Source: Larus michahellis
Lineage: Eukaryota > Chordata > Aves > Charadriiformes > Laridae
Length of the DNA: 64,000 nucleotides
Assembly (NCBI RefSeq): GCF_964199755.1
Contig: NC_133903.1
Location: 8,289,001-8,353,000 of the forward strand
Direction: 5' to 3'
The notes under the pieces were generated by a model that did no database searches, was not told the origin of the DNA, and saw only the letters and a program-made list of their open reading frames with translations. Positions 44,401 through 56,400 of this stretch are shown here, piece after piece. The translations under genes and the position numbers were made by a program. The first letter of the stretch is position 1. The number at the start of each line of letters is the position of its first letter.

Positions 44401-47400
44401 GACCCGCCTTTCCAATCAGTAGTACTTTTGTGCAGGAACTCTTTCAAGCCCAGTACAGGTATATTTTGTAAATTTTGAGGCATTATTGCATGTATCGGTG
44501 ACCCCAGTACAAATCTACCCTGATGCTAGCTCCCAGTACAGTTGAGACTGGTGTCACTGTGTTAACAGCTATTTCTGAATTACTTCTGAATGAAATCTGA
44601 GCTAAGATCTTGCTCCAGAGGAGAGAGAGAATTTCACTGCTTTGAATTTGGTATATTCTGAAAATCTGCAGTATGTACCACCTCTTCACCTGCCGTGACG
44701 CATCCTGAAAGCAAGTCAGTGCTCAGTGGAGCAAAGACGCGGGACAACTCAGTGCTGTTTACCCTGGCTGTTCAGAGGCAAGAGCCTGTGGCAAGATCTG
44801 GAGGTGCCTGGAGGTTGCTGGGGAGTTACGGATCCCAGGTGTCTTGTAGAGTTCCTGTTATCTGGCACGTGGGAATTCTGAGCTGAATCTCTCACTGTCC
44901 CTTCAGGGCTTTCCCATGAGTTTCCCATACTTCCTGGGAAGCAAGCTTTCTAATTTCAGAACTAATCCGAGAAAAGAGGCTAATTTCCAGTGCTCCTCAG
45001 TGAAGATACCTCGACGGTATCTGTGTTGCTATAAGAATTTTAATTGCTGGGCTTTCTCCCCAATATTTGCCAAGGCTTTCTTTGCAAAGGAGAAACCTTA
45101 AGCCTGGTATAAAACACAGAGCCAGTGTAAGGTGCAGGTTAATTCTGAATGTGAGAGGTGTGTTGTCTGGAGTTTTCCCCTTCTGGGTAAGAGAGATCTG
45201 TACACCTGCAGTGCTGATTGTCGCTGTCTCTTTCCCATCACTTCCTCTCTTCTCAAAGAGAAGCCCATTCCGGGTCTTCCATGTTGGAGCTACTGTTAGT
45301 GAATTATTAATTTTGCAGTGATGTTTATTAAAAGCAAAATTCAGGGAGTGGAGTGAAGCTTTTTCCTGGCATGCCCTGTAATGAACTTTGAGACTAATTA
45401 CTTTAAAAGGATCTAGAAATCAGGAGGCTATCATTTACAGCAGCTATGTCTATACAGCCTCTGTGAGAGCCGCTCCGAACGGAGAAGGAAGAGCAGAAAG
45501 GGGCAGCCAGGTTGATGGGCAAAGGCTGTTATTTGTGATTTGATGATTTATCCATTCTTGATGAAATGAGGTGTAACTCTGTCCTATTATTGATATTTGT
45601 ACTAGGTCCTCTCTGACGTGCCCTCATTGCCAGAAGCAGAGTAACACCTTTGACCCTTTTCTCTGCATCTCTCTGCCGATTCCTTTGCCTCACACACGGT
45701 ATGTAACTGTCTTGAACTTAACGTTGGCTGTTTCCCATGCATATAGTGTTGTTTAATTTGGTACAGAAGGAAGAGGAGATGTCAGCAAAATCTCTACGGT
45801 AAGTCTTTAAAAAAGATACTTCCGCCCCCACCCTTAACTTCCTGTAGAATTAATTTTTGAGAGAAAAAAATATCTTTGATTCAGGTAACCAAAATATTTT
45901 GCTTCTGACTTAATTTATAGCATTTTAAAATTAAAAAGGGGAAAAGGATGAAAGACTTTTTTTTTTTTTAACCTTTTTTCTACTTTCTTTAGAACAGTCT
46001 CACTGATTGCTCCGACTTCAAAAAATGAAGTTAAAAGCCTTCCTGCAAAATGTTTTGGTTTTTTTTTGAAAGACAGCTGTTGCCAATAAAGAAAAAAAAG
46101 CCACAGGCAGGAAAAAAAAATCCAGATAAAAAGTTCAGAGCAAAGATAGAGGTGCACAGCAAAACTACCCGTTGTATAAATAAGCAGCTCCTTCACCTGA
46201 TGTTTTGGATGCAGAAAACTTGTTAGAGGTTCAAGAAGCAATGGAACAAAGTGATGAAAGGACATATTAAATATGACTCGCATTTGGTTCAGCCACCACC
46301 TAGTGGAGGCTGAGTGGGCTTCCCAGGGAAGGGTCCCTGGTAGCCAGCTGCCCCACTCTTCTCTTCCTGAGGGAGTACTTGTGGCTGCTGGTGGAGGCAG
46401 GATTGAGTGTTGAGAGGCAACTTGGAGCAGCTGTTCCCAGCAGTAGCTCTCCAAGTGCTTTAAGGTACTGCCTCGGACTGTCCTAAGCTGCATTCCAGGA
46501 TCCTTGTAAGAAAATTATGATTGCCTTGTCATAGAGAGTTTTATTTTTAACTTTGTGGGACTTTTTTGAAATGACGTTCTGCTTGTGGGAGCAACTTACC
46601 CCAGTCCATGTGGTAAGAAAGGAGTCTTTGGAAATCAAACATACTGGCCTGGCCGTGGCTGAGCGAACTCTAGGGCGAGGTGGATCCAGACTGCTGGGAG
46701 GGCCCTGTAGCTTATGGGCAGGCTGGGTGCACCCAGGTTGGGCTGACTCTGTTCAGGGTACTGCCAAGAAGGGCTCAGCCCAGCACCAGCAGTGCCTCCT
46801 GTGCTCTCCACAGGCCGCTCTACGTCACCGTGGTGTACCAGGGGAAGTGCTCGCACTGCATGCGGATCGGAGTGGCGGTGCCCATCTCTGGAACGGTGGC
46901 CAGGCTGCGGGAGGCTGTCTCATCAGAGACCAAGATACCCACGGAGCAGGTAACGGGCTGATCTTGTCACCCACATGCCCTGCCTTCAGCAGGAGGAAAT
47001 GCGGAGGCTTTCATCCCATGTTGCGTATGAAGAATTGAAATTTGCTGCCCATGGTTGAATGGGGGAAGCAGGGTAATGGTAATCTGGATCATGCTTTTCC
47101 CTGTGCATTGGCATTTTGAAACTTGGTGACGGTGGGACAGCCATCAGTGGGATGTGCAGACCTTCTGCCTGATCACATGGCAGTTAGTGCATGCAGGCAG
47201 TGAGGGAACCATCGGGCACCTGTGGGGAATTCCTCCATAGGGAGAACTTCGGAAAAGCTGTTGGATCCCACAAAAACCTCTCCATGTGCTGCCTTTACCC
47301 CAGCTTCTCTTTTATGGAAGTCCTTTTCCCTGTTCCTTGCTCTGGCCAATGCCAGAACGCTTTGAGGAATGCCGTCCCGTAGCAGGAAGATCCAAGTTGA

Positions 47401-50400
47401 GAGATGGAGCAGCTCAGCTGGACCAGGCACGGGTGGTTTAATGGGTTCTGGTTTGCTTCTGCTGACTCTAGATCGTGCTGACGGAGATGTACTATGATGG
47501 GTTTCATCGTTCCTTCTGCGATACTGATGACCTGGACACCATTCATGAAAGCGACTGTATATTTGCCTTTGAGACCCCAGAGATATTTAGGCCTGAGGGG
47601 ATCCTTAGCCAGAGAGGTAAGTCAATAACTCTGCTTAATGTCTACCTTGGGTGACTAGGTGATGGAGGCTTGTTTTGGAAAAGGATATACTTGAGAATAA
47701 AAGTCCCAAAAGTAGTTTATGTTTTGGTGTATTGATTTCAACTCTGACTTTGTCCAGACTCATTCCAGCAGACTTAATGGTGTTGTCAGCCGGGAGGTTA
47801 TCAAGAAGCAATGTACGCTCCTTTCTTCCTCTTCCCGAGGCTGATTCTGCAGGCCAGGCTGGCTTAATGTGAAATCTGTTGTCAAGCTTAATTTAAAGAC
47901 CTGCTAGGGACCAGATGAAGCCACTGAAATTGTGTTATTTAAAATCAGATTGCCAGTGATGAATAAACAGTCTCAGGAATGAACAAACACTTTCTCTTTC
48001 AAAGCTCAAAAACCTCAGCTTCTCTGCATCTCCCTCTCAGTGAAAGAGAATAATTGCGTCCTGGGTAGACAGAGCGTAATCAAAGGCAAATTTTATTATT
48101 GGAAGTAACAAGCAGGGTTTCTGTCACTTTAGCTTTTCTTTCGGGCAGACAAAGCTATGAGTGCTTGTACAAATTACTGTGAAAAATCAGTTAGGTGAGC
48201 ACTTGCATATAATTTCTTTCTGTAAAGAAATAGTCACTATGAAAAGTAATTGCTCTTTGAAGCCTTCATGCAAGTAATAAAAATGATCTTGATTCTGTAT
48301 TGACCTGCTCCTCTGCAGCTGAAGGAGACTTTCTTCAGGGCGCTAAAGGCAAATGACGTAACAAAATGTTTCCTTTCTCCTAATTTTTCAGGAATACATG
48401 TGAACAATAACCTGAATAACTTGAAATGTGGCACTGAGCACTCCCGAACAATATCTTACTCTCAAGGAACAGTGAAGTCTGGAAAACTGGAACAGTCCTC
48501 TACTAAACCAGCAGCAAATGACAAGATTGTCTTGCTGGTGTGTAACAGGGCGTGCACTGGACAGCAGAGCAAAAGGTGACTGGCAGCTTCGCGGTCAGAG
48601 TTACTCTTCTGGCTGCTTCCTTGATTGACCTGGGTTTTACTCACCATGTAGTGAAAGCACAAGGTGAAGGAGCGACAGATTGCGTGTTCTAGTTTGCGTT
48701 AGGTGCTAAAGAATCACGTTGATCAAAAAAAATTAACGAATGCAGCGAAATATTCCTAAATTGGGTGAACTTCAAATAGTCCTGTGTTACTGGAAAGCGA
48801 TGAATGCAGACCAGTGGGAAGGACATACCGCCTCTCTATAGAGCTGCCTGGTTTCGTTGAGCAGCAAGCACGTCTGCCTGGATCCTGTCATGGGTGGAAA
48901 TTATTAATTGGAGTGCAAACAGGGCATGGGAGGGAAGTGAGAAATGACCATGGCAAAGGCATTTGTACCAACCACAGGCTGAGAACTCTCTCAGCCGCTT
49001 TGTTTCACAAAAAGTTGTCCTAGCCAGGTGACAATTGCAAAGTTCTGCAGCCTGAAGCAAGTGGCTTGAGCTCGGAGCAGGACTGCAGCCCGTTGAAAAG
49101 GGCCCTCTGCATGGGCAGCCATAACAGTTTTCCTCAAAGTTAAGCACCTCTCCTCTGGGGACGAGTTTTTAAATGCCTTGTTTCTGGGGAGGTTCACCCA
49201 AAGCATGCCGAGCTCTGTAGGCGCTGAGCTGGGTGTCAGAATTTGGGGATCTGATTGCTGAACAGAATAATCTTTTTAATTTCTCCCTCAAATGCTACTC
49301 CTTCCTGTAGGTTTGGCTTGCCCTTTGTGTTGCATTTGGAAAAAACAATTGCTTGGGATATTCTACAGAAGGAAATTTTGGAGAAGATGCAGTATTTCCT
49401 GCGGCCTGCAGCCTGCATGCAGGTGAGGCAAATGGCTCATCTGTTTTGAGAGACTTCCAGCTCTGTGTGACAGGAACTACAGGGGAAGCCAGTTACTTGG
49501 AGCGGTAGAGGTGCCGCATGTGCTGAACTGATGGCTTCCCAATATTTCTTTGTGCAATAATGTCCAAGTCTGATATTTTACCTCTTTGGTGCTTTTGTCT
49601 ATTTGCTGAAAGGTACAGGTAAGATCAGACTAATCAGGTGAAGAAATTGCATGCTTTACTTCCTTACCCCAAGAGGTACTTGACAGGTTAGTGCTGCTGT
49701 CTGCACTGGAAATCCACTGCTCGGTGGTGTTGGCCTAAAAGAAAAGCTGAAACATTTGCTAAGTGACTGTGTGTTTCTGATGAGAACCCCTTCTGAGAGC
49801 AGAAGCATGAAGAGGGGTGTCTTCTCTGGTCACTGTAGAGGAGTTGTTTCGTACAAAGCCTCAGTTGCTGTACCTCACCCCTCTTGTTAGCTGCTTGGCG
49901 TAGGCATATTTGAGATGTTGTGCATTTGCTTTCTCATGTAAAACACATGTTCTAGGATAAAGTACTTGTCAGCCGGTGCTGAGAGCTGGTTTGCACATAG
50001 GTAAGTTGGTTTTGAGCTATTGAGGTGCCTTCCACTCTCTTCTTTGCAGGTTTGCCCATTCAGCTTGCGAGTGGTCAGTGTTGTGGGCATAACGTACTTG
50101 CTACCTCAGGAGGAGCGACCCCTCTGCCATCCAACAGTGGAAAGGTGAGTTGGTCCTCGTTCCCAGGAGTGGTGAGAGGTTTGTCAGCTGGGAACTCAGT
50201 GTGTAGCCATGCAGAAAGGGACAGTCTTGGTGTCCAATGGGAACCAATGTACTTAAGTAAATGCAGTTTGCCAGCTTTGGCATGTTCTTGAGAATCACAG
50301 AATGGTTCGGGTTGGAAAGGACCTTAAAGACCATCTAGTTCCAGCCCCCCTGCCCTGGGCAGAGACACCTCCCACTAGACCAGGTGGCTCCAAGCCCCGT

Positions 50401-53400
50401 CCAGCCTGGCCTTGAACACTTCCAGGGAAGGGTAATCCACAGCCTCCCTGGGCAACCTGTTGCAGTGCCTTGTCACCCCCACAGTAAAGAATTTCTTCCT
50501 AATATCCAATTTAAATCAATCAAAATCTTTCTAATATCCAATCTAAATTTGCTGTATGGATTCCTTTTACTCCTTTGCTAACTCGAGCTGTGTGGGAGTG
50601 GAGGAAGGATGAAGGGCTAGTGGAGAAAAGTTCTGCATGTAAAAGATAACATAGGCTTCAGACTGAAAGGTGGTCTAACTTCTCTCTGCTTCTCTCTCCA
50701 GGGCATTGAAGTCATGTGGACAGGGGGGAACTGCTCATGTGAAATTAGTGGTAGAATGGGACAAAGAAACTAAAGATTAGTAAGTATGAAGTAGAAAGCC
50801 TTAAAGTGTGTTCACCTTGAACGTGATGCTTGCGACTTGCTTGCGGGAATTGCGCATCCTTCAGCAAACATGACACCCCTCAGAAACTCCACCTCATGCC
50901 GTGGCCCCTGTCCGCAGGGACAGACTGGGACTGGGTGCCCTGGACTTGCTCTGAGGTGGAGTCCTTTTCTCTGTAGCCAGAGTTTTGCATTATGGAGCAG
51001 GCATCTTGGCTGTGGCTCCTTCTCCCACAAATCGTATTTGTGGGAGAAAGTTTGTGGGCAGCGAGTAGCTTTTTCTCTCTTGAGATAAACTGGAGTGGGT
51101 GCCCACTGAAGCTGTTTAACCTTGTGTTTGGCTGTGTTGCCCTGGCGGGATCTCTTGCCAGTCAGCTCTCACTTACCTGTAATGGGACAAACGCAGGAAA
51201 AAGCTGCTGATTGTACCTTCAGAATGGCTCCTCAGCAGCGTGGGGAGCGAGTGGATGTGCTGGTAAATGTGTTGTCTCCCTGATGCAGCTTGTTTGTGAA
51301 TACAGAAGAGGAGTATATTCCAGACTCTGAAAGTGTCCGCCAGCAGAGAGAGCTTCATCATCAACCTCAGATCTGCACTTTATCTCAGTGTTTCCAACTG
51401 TACACCAAAGAGGAACAGGTAGGGACAAGACTGTATAGCAGCCAGGACTCGGAAGATCTTGCTGGTCCACGTGCTGCCTGAACTCCCATACTCAGCAGAG
51501 TAGCTGTTTTCTGCAAACACTGATTTATTGAGACAGGAGAATAAATTTGTAACACAACACTAGTTACCAGTACTGCTGACAGAGCTTCTCTGCAGTGAGG
51601 AGAGAGCTGTGGGAGTACTACTTTTGGGGTTTTTTTTGCCTCCTAAATGTTGATATGAGAATTTACTCCTCTGTTCTGCAGTTTCCTCCCTGTGAAATAG
51701 CAATGTCTTTTTCTGGCGTACATTATAAAGGGTTAGAACAACACGGCTTCTTCATGGGAATTTACTGCTCTGTCTTGGAGCATTTGTGTGTTTCCAAGCC
51801 TGACCAGCGCTGGGGTGGGCTCAAGGCAGCCCCCGCTGAGTGGAGCCCCCCAAATGGCTGTGCAGTGACTGTGGAGCTCAGTTCTCCGGAAGCGTGGCTC
51901 AGCTTCTCTTCCTCTAGCTCAGCTCGTGGTGTGAGGATGTTGAAGTGGCAGGAGAGATGGTGTGCCACAGGGCAGACTAGAGATGGGTCTGATCTGACCC
52001 TTGCCTGGAACATGGAAGTGATCTGTATTTCTTTGCCAGAGGTCTCTAATCTGCTGTATAAAGGACTGTGGACCTGTGATTGAGCTTTAATAATTTTGGA
52101 GCCGCTCTTGTCACTTCTTTCAGAGGTGAGGGCTAAGTTGTTTAACACCTTAAAGCTCCATGGCTTCTAAGTTTTCTGAACACTGGGCTGTGGAGGGAAG
52201 CACATGTCGTGTTTGTGTCTTTGAAAATACGCTTTCTCCTTGGAGGACAATGAAAATCTCTGCAGTTTTTAAGTCTGTGCCATTGGGACATAGGGAGGAA
52301 AAGAGTTTCCAGAGCGGAGTGAGGTGTCAGAGATGAAATTTGAAGTACACCTGTCTTCCTTCTGTTGTGATTCTTTCTTTGCTGATGGTTTTCTTGTGAG
52401 AATACCGAGGCTGCCCAGCCTGCCTGCTTTTTGCTTTTGTTTTTTCTTGTCCCCCACTTCAAAGTGATAGGCGTTTGTAGGGTGGAAATAGCGTCTCTGC
52501 ACAGCAGCACTAGCTGAGTTCTGTCTTGCAGCGGGAGGTGCCTCCTGCATGAGGCACGCGTGTCTCTCTGCTTGCCAGTATTTGAAAAGCAGCATTGGGA
52601 ACCCTGAATCTCCAATGAGCTTGATAATTGTTGGAGGTACTTGGGGTGCAGGGGTCAGGGTCTGGCCTGGGGCAGCAGAGGAATGGTGGCATAGTGAAAG
52701 ATGCCTTAGAATTTGAAAACTAATACCCACTCGTGCCTCTTCCTTGTAGCTTGCCCCAGATGATGCATGGCGATGCCCACACTGCAAGCAGCTGCAGCAG
52801 GGTAGCATCACACTGAGCCTCTGGACCTTACCTGATGTTCTCATCATACATCTCAAAAGGTTTAGACAGGTAAGGATGTCTGCAGTGATGCTGGAGGACT
52901 CCTTCAGCCAGGGAGTGACCTGACTAGACCACCTTTTCTGAAGCATCTGTTCTGCCCTATGCGTTCCTCTCCTGGGTTTTTGTTTTCCCCAAGCATGGTG
53001 TCACTGCAGCTCATACTATTCTATGTTTACACAGGAAGGAGACCGAAGGATGAAACTTCAAAACATGGTTAAATTCCCCCTGAGTGGCTTGGACATGACT
53101 CCTCATGTTGTTAAACGCAGTCAGAGCAGTTGGAGTCTGCCATCTCACTGGTCACCCTGGAGGAGACCTTATGGTCTCGGAAGGGATCCTGAGGATTATA
53201 TCTATGACTTGTATGCTGTCTGCAATCATCATGGCACCATGCAAGGGGGACACTATACAGGCAAGTAGCCCGTAATGTTATGTGTGTTGAATAGTTTCAG
53301 AAAGAAAACAGTTGTATTTTTCTATTGAATGTCCATAACTTCTTCACCTTTCTTGACAAAAGGACCTAACCCAACTAACCAGGGCTGGCTGTGTAATACC

Positions 53401-56400
53401 AAAGGGGTAATTTCTATGACTTTGAGGAATGCAGCAATGCCTGTTGACCCCAAATGTCTTACTGTACGTTTCTTTGTCTGCTATTTCTTTTTTTTACATT
53501 ACTCTTCAGAGTAACGTGACTGGCCTTTCGCGTTTCAAAAATGCTTCTGGCCACTCAACACGGAACTTCTGTCATTGCAAGAGGCTGTTATACATATGAA
53601 GTATTTGCATGTTGCCTATGTGCACAGCCGGTTTATGAACTCCTCTTTGCTTGTTCCAGAGCAGACAGAGATAAACAAAGTTTCTTGATGGTTCTTAGGA
53701 TCTGTATGACTTCACACAGCAGCCCAGAAAACGCGCGTATCTGGTTTTGCCCTCTGATGTGTGTCTCTGGGCTGTTTTGTCCTGGGTGGGCTCAGTCAGG
53801 AGATTCACTGATGGAGGCAGACTGCCACAAGTAACAGAACGTAAAGTGAATGGAGCCACCCCAAATGGCATTCTGTTCTGAGCAGTAAAGTTGGACAAAG
53901 AAAATATTGAAATGTGAGCTGTTCATTGTATTCTGGTGGCCTCAGGCCCCCATCTTGCCAGTCAGACTGGAAGAGGATGTGTTACATGAATAAATTTGTT
54001 CCTTTTATTCTCCTCTGAGTCCATCATAGCAGATAAGGTCATGTTGTAAGTTATCATACAGCAAACTTCAGAGTAGTAGGAGTGAGGAAAGTCTAATAAT
54101 AATGTATTTTCTCTCAGCATATTGCAAAAACTCAGTTGATGGCCAGTGGTACTGCTTTGATGACAGTGAAGTTCAGCAGCTTTCTGAAAACGAAGTCTGC
54201 AAGCAGACAGCTTATATTCTTTTCTATCAGAGACGCACAGCAATCCCATCGTGGTCTGCTAATAGCTCTGTGGCAGGTAAGCCCAGATGGCATTGTCAAG
54301 GGGTGGTTGTAGTTGGTATTTCATGGATAGTTTGCCCTTCTGAAGAATTTTCTGCCCAGCTGTGCTTAAGCCCTGCCTCTCTGTCCCAGAACTCAGTGAG
54401 CCTTGTCTCAGTCTGCTGCTCTGTATCAAAGGCTGTGTGAAACTCCCACATCTTCTGTTAAGGTTAATTATGGCAAATAGGCTGTGGAGATGGAGGAACC
54501 CCCCTCCATCCCCTTGGGAAGTTCAGCACAGAGCAGCTTGCATCAAAACCATAACATAAAAATGTATCGAGCTCATTCCCACCGGCAGTGCTGTTGGTCT
54601 CAGGTAGGCAGCCAGCAGCTGAAGCTGTCGGTTGAATCCGGAGTGATGGGGACAGATGCAGGCTTGGTAACTTGCCTTTGGAAAGGAAAGGATTTGCACT
54701 GCATTCTTGTGGCAGCTCGAGGACTGCCCTCTACGTGCATGCTGTGCTGATTCTTTTGATTCACAGCATACTGGGACAGGCATGATTCTGTCTTTCACTT
54801 ATGACCATGAATATTTCATAAGAGTAAAGACTTACTCTCTCAGTGGTATCTGGATGCTGTGGCAGCTCCAGACTCCAGGTGTTTGTCAAAGCCAGTGCAA
54901 TATGTACCTGACTCTCAGTGGCCTTCCAAGGCTTCACATGTTCTGCAGTTACATGGTACTGGCCTGATATCTGTGCCTGATTCCTTGCAGGCTCCACAAG
55001 CTCCTCTCTCTGTGAGCACTGGGTCAGCCGTCTTCCTGGTAGCAAGCAGCCCAGCATTGCTTCGGCAGCGTCATCGCGGCGCACGTCTCTGGCTTCGCTC
55101 TCAGAATCAGTAGAGCTGACTGGGGAAAGGAGTGAAGATGATGGTGTGTATCAGCACTGTTGTGTGTGTGGGATACTGGGCCACTAGTCTTTCTGTTATA
55201 AGATCCCTACTAAAATAGCTGCAAAACACATAGTTACAAGGGACAGTTACTCTAGCAGCTGGGGGAGGCAGACACTGTGTTGGTAGGAGCAGGTGGGTTC
55301 TGGCACAGATGAGCTTTTCTCTGATACGAAAGCATGGAGAAGAGCAGGGCAGGAACCTTAAGGAGCCTTTCAGCAAAAGGAAATGCCATCTACGAAACCT
55401 TTCATTCAAGAACTTTTTGTGCTTGTATTTTTTCTGGGTTTCACTACAGCACATTTGCAGGGAGGCTGACATATCGCTACAGCTTAACATAGGTACTAAT
55501 TGTCTGCTGCAGCACTGCAGGCTGTTCCCAGGGAGGTGAGAAGATACACACATTCACTTGTGTGTGCAGATAACAGTGCAGTTCCTAGCTTTGCCTGGGT
55601 CTTCCACCTCCTGCCTTATAACTTTTGAAAATGTGGAGCTTCAGGGGTCAGTCTGAGCATTTTGAAGTGGGCAGGGAGATGTCCCTGCAGCAGTGTTGTG
55701 ATAACTGTCAGATCTAGCCATGGTAGTCACATTTCTAAAATGATTATTGTTGTACTTTGTGTTTATAAATACAAATATACTGCTTTATTTAAAAAGGTAG
55801 GAATCCTACTTTGCTTTTTACAGGATGGTATGGGAAAATGTTCTTTGATACAGAAGAACATATTTCTGGGAGCACAGTTGTTGTTGGTGAACTCATTGCT
55901 AGTTTCAAGGACTTCCAAGGTGCAAAACCTGTGTTTGGTCTCCTGCTGCTCAGGCATGAGAGGAAAATCTGGATTTTCAGTTAGAAGCTTCAGAGTTACT
56001 TCTGGGTGACCATTAGCAAATGACAGTTGTTGAATGCCTTGTTCAGCTTTTATGCAAGAAGCTGTGCGTGCGGCAGGCATGAAGAGATAGGTATTCAATG
56101 TGGCGTAGGTGGGCTGTCTGACTCTCTTGGGAAAATAGCATCTGTGGATGGATGGGATAAACCGATTGCTGGCTTGGCTTTCATACTGAGGGTGTTGCTT
56201 TCTTTCTCTGCAGGAGGATTTTCAACTCGTCCCTTTGTAAGGAGTGTCCAGCGTCAAAGCTTGTCATCTAGATCTTCTGTCACCAGCCCACTGGCAGTGA
56301 GTGAAAACGGTGTCAGGCCCTCATGGTCACTCTCCGCAAAACTGCAATTGCGCTCCAACTCTCCATCCCGCTTCTCTGGAGATTCCCCTGTACATACCTC

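Noticed and set aside
56027..56213. Open frame running into USP31 exon 16 from the left
   Set aside because: The acceptor ctgcag at 56213 and the in-frame join to exon 15 (DDG-GFSTRP) show that these bases are intron.
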